Below the pieces are notes generated by a model that was given only the letters and a program-made list of their open reading frames with translations, ran no database searches and had not been told where the DNA came from. A program made the position numbers and the translations under genes. Positions 31,559-44,300 of a stretch of 64,000 nt of DNA are shown here, in pieces (the stretch's first letter is position 1; each line of letters begins with the position of its first letter). Source of the stretch: Myrmaecium sp. VS I D KN 1 (taxonomy: Eukaryota; Ascomycota; Dothideomycetes; Valsariales; Valsariaceae). The stretch is from positions 1,736,001-1,800,000 of the forward strand of contig JADQAV010000002.1 of assembly GCA_019775845.1 (NCBI GenBank), given 5' to 3'.

Positions 31559-33149
31559 TACCGATGTATAGATTAGTAGTTAGCAGCTAATTAATAGAGT
31601 GTTAAATATTCAGTGGTTGGTTAGCTTTAATATTAAGATAATAGAGGAGTAGGTTAAAGCGAGAGTCTTATATAATATAGAATCTAAGCGTTAATAGTAT
31701 ATCGGCGCCGCGTTTATATTTACCCGATAGTAATCTAGGTATAAAATATAATTAGGCTAGATTAACTATTAATATAATAACTAATCCTTAAATATAATTA
31801 GCTATTAATACTAATATCCTATTTAACTAATAATATATCTATTATATAACTATTAGTATCGCGCCTAATTTATTATTATATAAATATTATATTTATAAGA
31901 TAACTCGATATTAATATATAATTATATAAAGACTATATTTTAACTATTTAATTACTACTCTAATTTAAGGTATAATTACCGCTAATAAATATCTTAGTTT
32001 AGATTTAGGAAGTCCGGTTAATATTTATTAGTTTATATAATAAATCTATATAATTTATTTATTATTACTAGACTTCTATTACTTACTCCTTTATTATATT
32101 ATTATCCTTATCTACGTACCTTACTAGAATATCCCTAGGTCCTCTACTATTAATATAAGAAATAAAGTATAGATATCCTTAATATAATATTAGGATAGAC
32201 TTTATACAGCGATTAAATTAGCGAGTACATAAGTTTTAATAGGCTATAAGACTTATATAGGATAAAAAGATAGTAGCGGATAGCCCTAGTAATAATATAA
32301 GTAAAAAACTAAGCTAGCTAAGTTAATAATATATATACTATAGTAATTAGACCTCCCTTTACCGGATAGAACTCTACCTTACTATATTAGTAATAATAGT
32401 AATATTAGTAATAGTAATATATACTTATAACTATTTTATTTAAATATAATATAAAGAATTAATATATATTATAATAGTTAGGTCCTAGCTATATATCGCG
32501 ATATAAAATTAATAATAAAATAGCTTCTAAAGTTAGGAAGGAACTTATTAAGGAGCTTACTATTATATAAGTTTAAATTAAAACTAAAGCCGTCTATAGC
32601 TAGTATAGAAGGGAGATTAATAAGTAATATAAGCTAAGAGTTATATAAATAGATTAAAGCCTAGTTTATATAACTTATATACCGCTTATAATCTAGGATA
32701 CTAGTAACTATATAATTAGAAGTTTAATAAAGTTAGTTTAAAGTACTATCTACTAAATAGTATAATAGTAAGAGTAAGGTAACTAGTTAGCTATATATCT
32801 AATAAATTAGCTACTTTTAGTAGAGCTAAGTAAGGCGAGCGTATATAGAAATATATAAAGAGAGGTTTACTTATTATAACTAAGTAAATACTAGAGAATA
32901 CTAAATTAGTTAGTTAGTTAGTAACTATAGTAATAATCTTAAGTTAGCTATCTAAAATAGTAGTTAGCTTATAAACTTAAGTAATATTAGCTATATATAC
33001 TTATATTACTAAGCTATAACTAATAGCGAAGGGAAAAAAATAGATAATAAAAATATATAACTATAGATAAGTATAATAGCCGTTAATAATTAGAATTAGT
33101 AGGAGGTATTATAATAAAGTAATTTTAAGGTAAACTAAGCTTAATATAT

Positions 33150-33203
33150 AGTTATATAATATTATATAATAGTTATATAACAGTTATATAACAGTTATAT
33201 AAT
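33150..33203 (+). repeat. 11-bp tandem repeat inside the AT-rich island
   Basis: About five copies of AGTTATATAAC or close variants lie in tandem, the last three nearly perfect. Two of the few surviving CpA dinucleotides of the island lie in these copies. Confidence 0.7.
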
Positions 33204-36200
33204 AGAAATTAATTAACTTAGTATTTAGATTTTCTTTTATATTCTTTAGATTCTTTATTTATAAGCGTCCCTAGCTACTACCTATACTTACGTATATAGC
33301 CTATTAGTATTTCCTCCTCTCCCTCCTCCTTCTCCCTCCTAAAACTAATTTATATAAATTTAATCTCCTATAGTATATATAATTATAGTATATACTTATC
33401 TCCCTCTACTTATTTTATCTTCCTATTTATTATATCTTATACTATAGGAATTAAAAATAACTTCTTTACGCTAATAGTATTAAGCCCTATAAGAAGCTCC
33501 TCTTTAAATAGGCGTAGAATATATATATATAGCGCTTTATCTTAGAAACCTATAGACTCTAGAAGTTATAGTTAAATAAATATATACTATATATCTTAGA
33601 GCTAGTAGGTAAAGAGAGCTTAGATATAATATATAGTACTATCTATTATAATAAAATCCCTAACCTTATAAGTAATATAGTATTATAAAATTATTTATAA
33701 AGAAGTATTTCTTATACTACTAGAACTTAAATTTTCCGAATATTAAGATATTCTCTTCTCTATAGTCTTTATTATAAGTCTTAGATAGCTTTAGCCGGAA
33801 TTTAAAGCTTACTATAGCCGGCCTAATAGGAAGATCCTATAAGTTAACTTCTAATTATAAGAGACGATTACTAGTAGTTAGATAGAGATATTTATTTATA
33901 CCTTATAAAAGCTAGATAAAACCCCTTTACTTAGTAAATCCACTCTACTCTAAGGTAGGTAGAATAATATTAAATAACTAAAGATACTAAGTATTTATAT
34001 TTTTAATAATAGAGCTAATCTCTAGATATTTAGTAGTAAAGCTCCTAAGTAAGATAAACTAAATTATAAATCTTTAGTTCTCTATAGTTATTAACGTTAT
34101 TTTAATATTTTATCCGTTTATTTATAAGTAAGCTTCTTAAAGAGCCTAATATTTATAAGTAATATTAAATAGCGATTACTATACTTAATTAATATATAAA
34201 GTAGTTATATACCTATACTTATCCTCTCCTATAAATATATAAATATTTAGCGGGACGGTATATTCTTTCGTAATACTTTAGATATAGAGACTAGTATATA
34301 TATTTAAGTATAAGTAATATTATTAACTATATCTAAAATATTAAGGAGTATATAGTATTACTCTTATAAAATAACGTTAATATTATACTACTAACCTAGA
34401 GCGAACTTAAACTCTAAGAATAATAGTAATATAGTTTAGAATTCTAACTCTTCTAAGATATTTTTAACTAAAGTAGTTAAAGCGCGTTAAGTTATATCTA
34501 TAAGTAAGGGTATTATAAACGGACTTATCTTAGACGGGGTAGTATTATTATCCCCTTTAATAAAGTCTATAATAAATTCTAGTTAATTAGGAATAGACTT
34601 ATCACCTTTATTAGTAAGAGTAGTAATAATTAATATATCTTTATTCTTAAGAGTATCTAGGGAGTTAATAGTTATATTAATCTATTTATTAAGTTAACTA
34701 ATTTTAACTACCTTAATTAACTTCTTAATAGTAGTATTACTATCTTTAAAGATAGTAAAGTTAAAGCTCGGTTTATATATATTAACGATAGTTATATTAT
34801 TTTTAATTAAGAGTATAGTATTATTATTAGGAGCGTTAGTAAGGCGGGGATGTTTCGATAGGTTATTTAGGCCTATTATACTACTAGTAAGGGATAGTAG
34901 TAAAGATAAAGTATTCTTAAGCGCATTATAATACTTATATTTACCTTTAATCTTACGCAGTATAGAGGGTAAGCGGTTAATATTATAAGGTACTAGTATA
35001 GTATAGAGGAGTTAATAGAGATAAGAGGCTAGATATATATTTAAATAGATAATAAGAGGGCCGAGTTATTAAGATAATAAGCTTATAGTAAGTAAATTAA
35101 AAACTGTAATAAGATATAAGTTAAGGGATAATAATAAATAGTATAGAGTAGGATTAAAGCTAGCTCTTAAGATAGTAGACTAAATATATAAAGTATCTTA
35201 ATTATTAAACTTCGGCGTAGTATATACTAGTTATAATATATATAACGGACTTTATACTAGTAAGGTATAAGCTAAAAGCTAGGTAAATACTAGCTAGGCT
35301 ATACTTATTAATATAAGGTAGTCTAGTAAATACTAGGTCTTAAGTACTAGTTAAACTATACTAAAGGGGGTAAGTCGAGGTAAAGGATATAAATTAGGTT
35401 TTATAGATTAATATTAGATTTAGGATTTAATTAGTTAAGTATATATATATATATCGCTAGCGGCTCCTTACTAGGGCGCTTAGAAATAGCGGTTATAGTA
35501 CTTTTATATAGTAATTCTTATATATAGATTTATATTTATAGTATTAATAATATTAGCTCTATTATATCTTATTAAGGCCTAGCTATACTCTTACTTCTAC
35601 TTCTAACTAATTATATTAGTACTTAGTACTTAGCTTCCTGCCTTTCTTTTAATCTTAATTACTAATCTAACTTCTATTATCTATTCTATTAACCTTCTTA
35701 TAATACTCTCTTAAGATAGCTCTCGCCTCTTATACTCTTTACTATTAGTATTCTTACTATACCTTTTTCTATCTCTTAATAATCTTACTACTATTATTAT
35801 CGGGTTATATAGTTTATATAATAATAAGCTTCTTAAGTAATAGTATAGTAGGCTCGAGTACTATATATATAATTAATAATAATAATATAAGTAATAATAT
35901 TCTCCCCTCCTAATCGACGTTACTAGATCCCTTAAATATTAGTAATAAGTATTTTATTAATACTACTAGTCTTAGTATTAATATAGTAAATACTTATTAA
36001 TTAACCGACTTTATATTAGACCTAGCTTACTATATTAAACCTTAGTAACGTCTCCTCCTAAGTTTAGATCTCTTAAAATCCTATTAATACCTTTCTTTAT
36101 CCCGTAGTTATAACTCCTAAAACGTTCTCTAAAGAAGGTTAAGACGATATATCCTAGAAATACCGATATATAGTTTAACTTATTAGAAAACTTAACTCGT

Positions 36201-37303
36201 ATATACTTTTTAATTATATATAATAAAATAATAAAGGATAATTTAATCGCTGCTACTATAGGCTAAGTATCCCCTAGAATAAATATAATAATACAGATAA
36301 ATAGATTAAGGATAATATAAATAATTAGAAGACTTATATACTTACTAATATAAGACGTTATATAAAGGAGCTTATTAATCTTAATAAGGAGAAGTTTAGC
36401 AAGGGCGCTAAGCTAAATAAGAAGGTAGTTATACTTTATCTATATTATAAGTTCTTATTATAAGTTCTTTAATCTTTACTTATACTTTAATTTTAAGTTA
36501 GTCTTTATATTCCTAGCTAGAAAAATTTCTATTACTTAGTCTTCTTCTTAAGTATAGAAATTTTATAAGCGTATATTATTCTAGATATTAAGACTTTAAT
36601 ATTATATATATTAACTCCTACTAGAGCTCTACTTAAACCTAATAATACGTTATAAATTAAATAATAACTAGCTTAAGCTACTTAATAATAAGAGGCTAGA
36701 GGTCTATAAATACTCTACTAAAGTTATTAGTAAGTAGTTTAATATCTTAGTAATAATAAATAATATAAAGGTTAGCTTTAATAACTTTTATATTATCTCT
36801 ACTAAATCTACTACTTTAAAGGCTACTAAGAATAAGAATACTTTAGAGTCCCTACTTTTTAATTAGGATACTAATTACTTCTTTATTAACTAAAGCGTCT
36901 TACGTTTTATATATTATACTTTATACCTTTAATTATAATAGCTATTACTACCGCCCCTCTTACTTTCTTTACTATATATACTTATAGCTAGCGATATAAT
37001 TTTTTATAATATATATTTACTTAGCGTTATAGGTTAGTATTTAATTATATTATATTTTTCTCTTATAAATAGTAGAGAACGCTATAAATTATATAAAATA
37101 AATAAGTATAATACCTAATTATCTATAATAGTCTCCTATTAAGAGATAGATTTAGAGATAGTTATAAGAGATATTATTATTTCTTTACTTATATTTAGCT
37201 CTATTATACTTATATAGATTTAATCTTTACTTAGTTACTTTAAATAATATAAAACTTATAATATAATACTTATTACTATATACCTAGCTATATAACTATT
37301 AAT

Positions 37304-37346
37304 TATATCTTAATAGTTATTATATCTTAATAGTTATTATATCTTA
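37304..37346 (+). repeat. 17-bp tandem repeat inside the AT-rich island
   Basis: TATATCTTAATAGTTAT occurs twice in full and once in part, head to tail, near the right end of the island. Confidence 0.75.
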
Positions 37347-37836
37347 ATCTTAATTATACTTAAATTAGCTTTTTACTCGGATTAGCTATAGATAAGTAAT
37401 TAAAGATAATAAATTATTATCTTAATATAGAATCTTTTAAATTAGTAATCTATTCTTAACTTAGCTATACTATAATATATAATTCTCGCTAATAATATAT
37501 TAATCTATAGTTAGAACTAACTATTAATTAAATAAGTAGCTAGTTATAAATAACTACTTATTAATTAGTTATTATACTAAATTAGCTTATACTACTTAAT
37601 TTTTTTACTACTAACTAATATACTCGTACGATACTAATTAAGATTAGATAATAGTTAATACTAATTAAGAAAGGATTTAATACTAAAATATATAAGTACG
37701 TTAGAGAAACTTAAGCTTAGATAATAACGCCTATTAGCTACTAATTACGGGTCTCTACGCTATTAATAACCTAATTAATCGTCTATACGGAAGTTGTAAA
37801 CTAACCACCAGTTAATATAGCGTCAGGACACCCGCG

Positions 37837-37852
37837 AAACCCCGTAAGGTAT
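37837..37852 (-). repeat. Right inverted repeat of the AT-rich island
   Basis: Exact reverse complement of the left copy at 31543-31558, about 45 nt outside the right end of the CpA/TpG-depleted core. A third, direct partial copy (TACCTTACGG) lies at 37945-37954, outside the bracket. Confidence 0.7.
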
Positions 37853-38941
37853 ACGGTACACCTTCTTCAACCCGACCGATACCTGACTTCCAACCATCTG
37901 GCCCGAACCGCCCGCAAACTCCCGAACGTCCGACCGAAGGTAGAGTACCTTACGGAGTATGGCGTGGATGCAATCCTAGCCACCTATCCCCTCCCGCCTT
38001 CGGCTTTGCGGAGATATCTTTCGCCCCTCCCCCCAGGTTCTCCGTCTTTTCCCCATACCTACCCCATCCAAACCCCCCGTTCCCCCGCACGCCATGCCCC
38101 CCAGAAGGAAAACAACGACACCACCACCACCAAGAATAGGAAGGTATTTACCAGGATGGCATGAACGGGTCGGACGCCTTTCCCCCACTCCCCCTCCGGG
38201 ACCGTTTTGCAATCACTTGAAACATGGTTGACGAGAGTTTTTCCCCATCCTCCTCCCACTCCTAGTAGTCAGTTAGACAAAATAAATAACATAAGAATAA
38301 CAAAAAAATTGAAATATAATCAACTGCTCCGCGGATAAGCATCGAAGAGTATAAGGAGGACGACGAACGGCAAAGGCGGACACGGGGGCTATACAATGTA
38401 TCACCAGCACAGGTTTCAGTGTGCGGGCGGGAGGGAGACGGCGCGCTTCGTGGGTACAAGGGCACACCGTCCCACCTCCATCTCATCACGCGTTTGGAAG
38501 AGAAAAGATCTTATTGAGCCGGTGAACCGAGTTGCTTGGATTGGTTTTATGGAAAGCAGAACCGAAAAAAAAGAAAGATTGTATGCCCCCCTGGATGTAG
38601 ATCCGTAGCAGCATCACCCCCTTCTTCCCCCTACGCACCAACAGCAACAACATTACATCGAAGTGGGTGCTGAACAACTAGCAAGTTAAATAAACGACAC
38701 CAGGTCGAGCTTCAGATTTCAAGTCCCTCACCGTTCTGCCAACACGGGACGGTGCGAGGAGATGTAAAGGACACCGATAAAAATATTGGTACAATTCACT
38801 AGTCATCGGACAACCTCCAAACCACTGCCGTCAGCTCTCCCCCCCTCCCCGCTTCGCTATCCCAAGACCCTTCGCCGTGCCATCTGCGACGATCGAGGGT
38901 TGGCTGGACCCTGATCGTTCGGCTGCTCCCCTGAAGATCGC
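37853..38941. other. Intergenic region between the AT-rich island and the yra1 3' end
   Basis: About 1.1 kb of ordinary composition. It holds C-rich runs near 37975-38110 and an A-rich patch near 38278-38310, with no protein-like frame. It probably includes the 3' untranslated region of the Yra1 homologue. Nothing else was recognised. Confidence 0.55.
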
Positions 38942-40710
38942 TCACTGCATGGCGTTAGTCACCGATCCCCAAGCCCACATGCAGCGGGGCAGCTTACCAT
39001 GATCTCATCCTCCATGCCGGTGTCACCCCCGTTGGTCGCAGGGGCAGCCGAGGCCATCGTCGCGTCGGCCTGGCCATTGTTACCGGAGCTTTCGAAGTAG
39101 TCCTGCATTTCCGCATCCAACTCCTCAGCCGTCTTCGGCTTGCCACGACCAGCATTGCGTCCGCGACGAGGCCCCTTCTTGCCTTTGCCCGCACCTTTCC
39201 CAGCGGTAGCCTTAGTGGCAGTAGCAGGCTTGGGCTGAGCTTTTGGCTGCGCGATCCGCTCGCTCAACGGCTTCGGCGGGGCAGGAACGGGCGCGTGCTT
39301 AGCGTCGACGACGACTTCGATCTGGAAAGAGTGAGTTTAGCGTTCCCGCCGGACGGACATGTCTGCATACCTTCATCGGTTTGTTGTCCACCTTGACACC
39401 GTTAAGGGATTTTGCGGCCTCAGCAGCAGCGCCGGGCTTGCTGAAGATGATGGTGCAAATGCCTCTCGATACTCCGTTAGGTCCATAGGTGAGAAGGGCC
39501 TTCTTGACCGGCCCAATGGTCTTGGTAAAGTAGTCCTGGAAAGAACCGATTAGTCTATTTCAAAAGGGCTTCCTAAAGCGAACGTCCGAGCACAGAAATC
39601 GCCGACAGTCAACATCGGTCAAGGAACCAGATCAATCCAAATGCAAAAGCATCGAGCATTGCCACAGGCACCAGTATCTGAAGCATTGGCCAGCAAGCCA
39701 GCAGTGAACCGTTAGTATCCCCGAAGCGGACGATCATCCGGAGCATCCGACTTTTTTCCCCGTAACCAGGTTGTCCAAAGGCGGAGAGAGGCATCCATTC
39801 TTCGGGTCCGAGACTACCCTAACATCGTGTTGCCACCCATGAGCCGCCATGTTGATGTCGCAGGACCTCGGGTAGTGCGCTGATAAACAGCCAGTGGATC
39901 CAGGGAACGTTTGAACGGTTGTCTAGTGCGACATAGAAATGGTAGGACCGCAATGTCGTAGAATGATTGATGCGCCATTCGGAGGGATCATGCTGCTTGT
40001 TCACTGCTGTACTCGCTGGCCCAAGGACTTCCTAACACGACCTTCTTCCTGGGAAAGACCCTCAGGCATGCATATGCCACTGAACGCCCTTTTGCAGCCT
40101 GCGCCTCTTTCACTTTTCATGCTTGCCAGGCAGAAAGGATTCGAGGGCTTTGCGCAGAACTTAGCAAAGTACAACCTTGTACTAGCTCTGCATCAAGCTG
40201 AAAAAAAAGCGAGCAAGAGCTAGAACTGGATGTTGTCTGAGCACAGCTCCTCCACGATGAGTGGAATGGATGCGGGATGAACGCGAAAACCGCGTGCATG
40301 ACCGATAGACAAGGTTCGACAACTCCCGTACACCATGCGTCTTGGAAAGGGCGGCGATGAAAGATTCGGGCGCTTCAGGCGTCGTAGTAACATACCTTGA
40401 TCTGGGCTTCATTCACATCGAAAGGCTATTTCTGTCAGTACTTGTGATTTGCTGGTAACAGACCTGTTCTGCTTACCAAGTTGCTAACGATGATTTTGCT
40501 GTCACCGGTTCCAGCAGAGGGTCCAGTGGGCGTGGCAGCCTTGGGCGCTGCTTTTGCGGCCTTCACGGACTTCTTCACTCCTCCTACTGGGGCAGCAGCA
40601 GCAGTAGCTTTGCCTGCAGCCTTCCGAGGGTGACGAGTACGACGAGCTTGCTGACGACGGCCCTTCAGAATATCGTCGAGGGATTGGTCGAGCTTTCCGG
40701 CAGTGGCCAT
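38942..40710 (-). CDS. yra1: mRNA export adaptor Yra1/ALYREF homologue
   Basis: Yra1/ALY is the TREX RNA-binding adaptor that hands spliced mRNA to the export receptor Mex67. Five exons join in frame: 40710-40477, 40426-40397, 39535-39371, 39321-38998, and a final exon whose coding part is only the TGA (38944-38942). The product is 251 residues. The N terminus carries the conserved KLDQSLDDILKGRR helix, then a basic Ala/Lys/Arg region. One RRM follows (about residues 71-148): KIIVSNLPFDVNEAQIKDYF, ALLTYGPNGVSRGICTIIF and SLNGVKVDNKPMKIEVVVD. A Lys/Gly/Arg region leads to TAEELDAEMQDYF and a short acidic C-terminal helix. Introns 1, 3 and 4 are 49-53 nt, but intron 2 is 861 nt, far longer than any other placed in this window. 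Confidence 0.93.
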
Positions 40711-41331
40711 TATGACTGTTGCGGCTGACTTGTGGTACAAATGATGATTTACGTTAAGGCGCACTTGGCTGGAGCGGATGGCGGCGCGATGGTTATATAT
40801 GCGCAAAAGATACCGTGTGATGTAGTGGCAGCGCAGGCAGTTTAAAGAGGGCTTTTTTGATGCGACTGGCTTGAAGGCGTGAAAGCGCGTTTAGTTAGGT
40901 TGGAGGTTGGACGCGCTTCGAGCGGCGACCGCAACGTGTTGTATGTGGCGGTCAAGGAGTGGTTTGACTCTCAGGAACGCAGATGTCTCTCCGTGAGTCT
41001 TAAGTGATCGAAGTGGGGATGAAGTGATGAAACTCCGTTGTCGGATATCGAGAGGAAGTTGTTGTGTGCTAGAGAGAAGGGAGTGGAAGGGCGGGAGTCG
41101 TTCGATGCCTGGGAGGTAGCGGAGCAAACACGTCCGCGCTAACCGGAGCAACGATATCCCGATTGACAACATCCACATGAATCCCGTTCCCCCATCCATT
41201 CATGTGAACCTACGGGATCTAATCAGTCTTGGCACGCCCAAGCTCCATCGGGGACCTAAACAGCACCGACAGCTCACGTCGCAAAATCCTGTGCCGTTGT
41301 TACCTTGGTCGCATATGGATGGAGACGTAAA
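40711..41331. promoter_or_regulatory. Divergent promoter region of yra1 and vps11
   Basis: About 620 bp between divergent ATGs. A TATATATAA string reading toward yra1 lies about 85 nt ahead of its ATG (40793-40800). A 102-codon minus-strand frame (41199-40891) does not look like protein. Confidence 0.5.
40793..40800 (-). promoter_or_regulatory. Candidate TATA box of yra1
   Basis: The minus strand reads ATATATAA about 85 nt upstream of the yra1 ATG. Assigned by position and sequence only. Confidence 0.4.
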
Positions 41332-44300
41332 ATGGCGCTGGCGGTAAGTGTGAGGCATTGCTATCGACTGTGATCTGACTGTATCTCCAGTGGAAAGCTT
41401 TCAAATTCTTCGATGCCCATCAGGTGAAGCTGCCGGAGGAGGAGAGCAAGCTCCTGGCTGATGTACGTATGAACCCGTCCCGCCATCGATATCCGCCCTG
41501 ACATGTTGCAGAAAGGCAATATAACATCCGTAGCTTCCGGTTCAGAGAATGTGTTCCTCGGCGGCTCAGACGGAGTCGTCCGCGTCCTTTCTCAGGCCTT
41601 CAAAGTCGTCCAGTCCTTCAAGGCGCATGACGCAGGGGCTATCACGCATATGAAGCAGGTAGACGGAACTGCTCTCTTGGTGACAATATCCGAGGATCTC
41701 TCAAGTGAGCCCGTCTTGAAGGTTTGGGCGCTTGACAAGATCGAAAAGAAAACGGGCATACCTCGGTGCCAAAGCACGCTCACAATCCAGAACGGCAGAA
41801 AGCAATTCCCAGTAGGTGCCTAGCTGAGCTTCACAGTTGGCCATCCTCTCTGACTGAATAGATCACTGCTTTCGCGGCGCTCGAGGATTTGTCTCAACTG
41901 GCTATTGGCTTCGGAAACGGGGCAGTAACGGTAGTTAGGGGAGATCTGATACATGACCGTGGAACACGACAAAGGACCGTATTCGAGTCAGAGGAACCTA
42001 TAACTGGTATCCAGTTCCGCGAGGGCAATGTCACTACTCTATATATCGCGACGACTGGCCGAATATCTACTCTTGTGATCTCTGGTAGGGGTCAAGGCCA
42101 GCCAGCGCGGTCATTGGAAGAAACTGGTTGCGGCGTAGGCTGTATGACTGTGGATCCGAACACCGGCGATGTTGTCGTTGCGCGTGATGATGCTATATAT
42201 TATTATGGCTTGCATGGCAGAGGGCATATATTCGCCTATGAGGGTCCTAAGAAACTGGCGCGTGTGTTCAGGGATTATATCGCACTGGTATCTCCACCCA
42301 GAACGAATATCATCGTTCGTTCATCTGCATTACGGGCTTTCGGCAGCAGCCAAGCAGACGACCCGTTTAGCACCTCGAGCTTTACCATCTTGAACACTGA
42401 TTTGAAGTTCATTGCACACCAAGAAGCAGTCTCTTCCGAGGTTCACACTCTCTTCACCGAATGGGGTGACCTATTCTTACTTACAGTCGATGGAAAAGTA
42501 AGCCACACACTCGTTAGAGAATTGATCTTTTACTCACCTCCAACAGCTTTTCAGATACCACGAGCGAACTTTCCAGCAAAAACTTGACCTCCTGTATCAG
42601 CGGAATCTGTATGTTCATGCGATAAACCTTGCACAGAAAGCGGGGGTGGATCGCTCTCAGCAAAACATCATCCTCAGACGATATGGAGATTATTTGTACC
42701 AGAAACAGGACTATGATACTGCGATGCAACAGTATTTAAAAGCAATCGACAATACCGAACCTTCACAAGTTATCCGTAAAGTACGGTGCATACTATTCTC
42801 CATCTTGACGGCAAAGAGATTGACGCAAATCTAGTTCCTGGACACTCAACGAATACATAATCTCATCGAATATTTGGAAGAACTGCACGACCACCATAAA
42901 GCCACCTCTGATCATACCACGCTTCTTTTGAACTGCTATGCTAAGTTGAAAGATGTTGATAAGCTCGAGCAGTTCATCAAGTCGCCAGGAGATCTCAAAT
43001 TCGACCTTGACACGGCAATCTCCATGTGCCGTCAAGGCGGCTATTATAATCAAGCGGCGTTTCTAGCACGGAAGCATGACGAGCATGAGCTTGTTGTTGA
43101 CATTCTCATCGAGGATTCCAAGAAATACGCCGAAGCTCTTGCTTACATCTGGAGGCTTGAGCCTGAAACCGTAAGAGAATCCTTTCACAACGCACAATAC
43201 CGAGCTGATATCTAATCAGGCTTATTACAATCTCATCAAATATGCCACTGTGCTTCTTGAACACTGTCCAAAAGAAACGACTGAGCTCTTCATAGATTAC
43301 TACACCGGCCAATTCCGTCCGAAGAAGGACGCTGTTGTAGTTCCAAACTCGCCACCTTCGCAGGCTACTGGTCTTGCTTCTTCGGCGGTGCAGAATCTAG
43401 CTGCACTACTTCCCTTGCCTTACATGAGCACGAACAACATCCAGTCACCTGCGTCCACCGCTGAGCAGAAATCGATCATGAGTCAAGCACAAATAGTCGA
43501 GACAGACCTGAACGAGCCTCCGGCAGAGTACAAGGTGCCGAAACCGCGGACCGCGTTCTCCGCGTTTGTTGACCATTCCTCTGAGTTCATCATCTTCCTC
43601 GAAGCTTGCATTAGGTCTCAAGGTCTCGGAGAGGATGACAAAGCCGATTTATATACGACACTCTTTGAGATGTACTTGCATACGGCTGGCACTAAGAAAG
43701 ACGGTGAAAGGCAGAAGTGGGAAACAAAGGCCAAGGAACTCATAGAGGGCAAAGAGGTACATCACCTACACCAGTTGCTAGCGACCTGCCCGGCTAACAG
43801 ATTGCTAGATACCGATTGATAGTTCAAACGTCCTACTTCTCTCCGAAATGGGAGGTTTCCGCGACGGTACGATATTAGTCAAGGAACAGCAAGGCCTTAG
43901 ATCAGACATATTCCGCTCATATACGTCTGCTAAAGACACGGCCGGCGCTATCAAGGCACTGCGCAAATACGGGCCAGAAGAGCCGCAGCTCTATCCTGCC
44001 GCATTAGCTTACTTCACCTCCAGTCCTGATATTCTCGAAGAATCTGGTGATGAGCTCGATGCAGTACTCCGCAAGATCGACGAAGATGGTCTCATGGCAC
44101 CTTTGCAAGTGATCCAGACGCTCAGCGCCAACGGCGTCGCAACCATGGGCATGGTGAAAAAGTACCTAGGCGCGACCATCGAGCGTGAGCGGCAAGAGAT
44201 CGCCAGCAATCGACGGCTTATCCAAACCTTCACGCAAGACACCGAAGCGAAGCTCAAGGAATTGGCGGACCTCGAAACCAAGCCCGTCGTCTTCCAAGCC

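Larger units (their letters stand above)
31543..37852. mobile_element. RIP-mutated AT-rich island, probable degraded transposon(s)
   Basis: About 6.2 kb (core near 31621-37790) are extremely AT-rich and contain no open frame of 60 codons on either strand. CpA and TpG are almost absent; I count only about a dozen by eye, where this composition should give hundreds. TpA is in large excess and CpG survives. That one-sided loss is the mark of repeat-induced point mutation acting on CpA. The flanks have ordinary composition. A 16-nt inverted repeat (ATACCTTACGGGGTTT) brackets the island, with TA at each outer edge, as for a TA-targeting DNA transposon. The family cannot be named because the coding signal is gone. 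The length exceeds a typical 2-kb mariner-type element, so nested insertions are possible. Confidence 0.85.

Noticed and set aside
33150-33203. CRISPR-like short repeats in the AT-rich island
   Set aside because: Units are head-to-tail without spacers, and the DNA is eukaryotic; a plain tandem repeat explains them.
31543-37852. Reading the AT-rich island as a centromere core
   Set aside because: It is only about 6 kb, sits among dense housekeeping genes and has paired inverted ends; a RIP-mutated mobile element is simpler. A CENP-A map would settle it.
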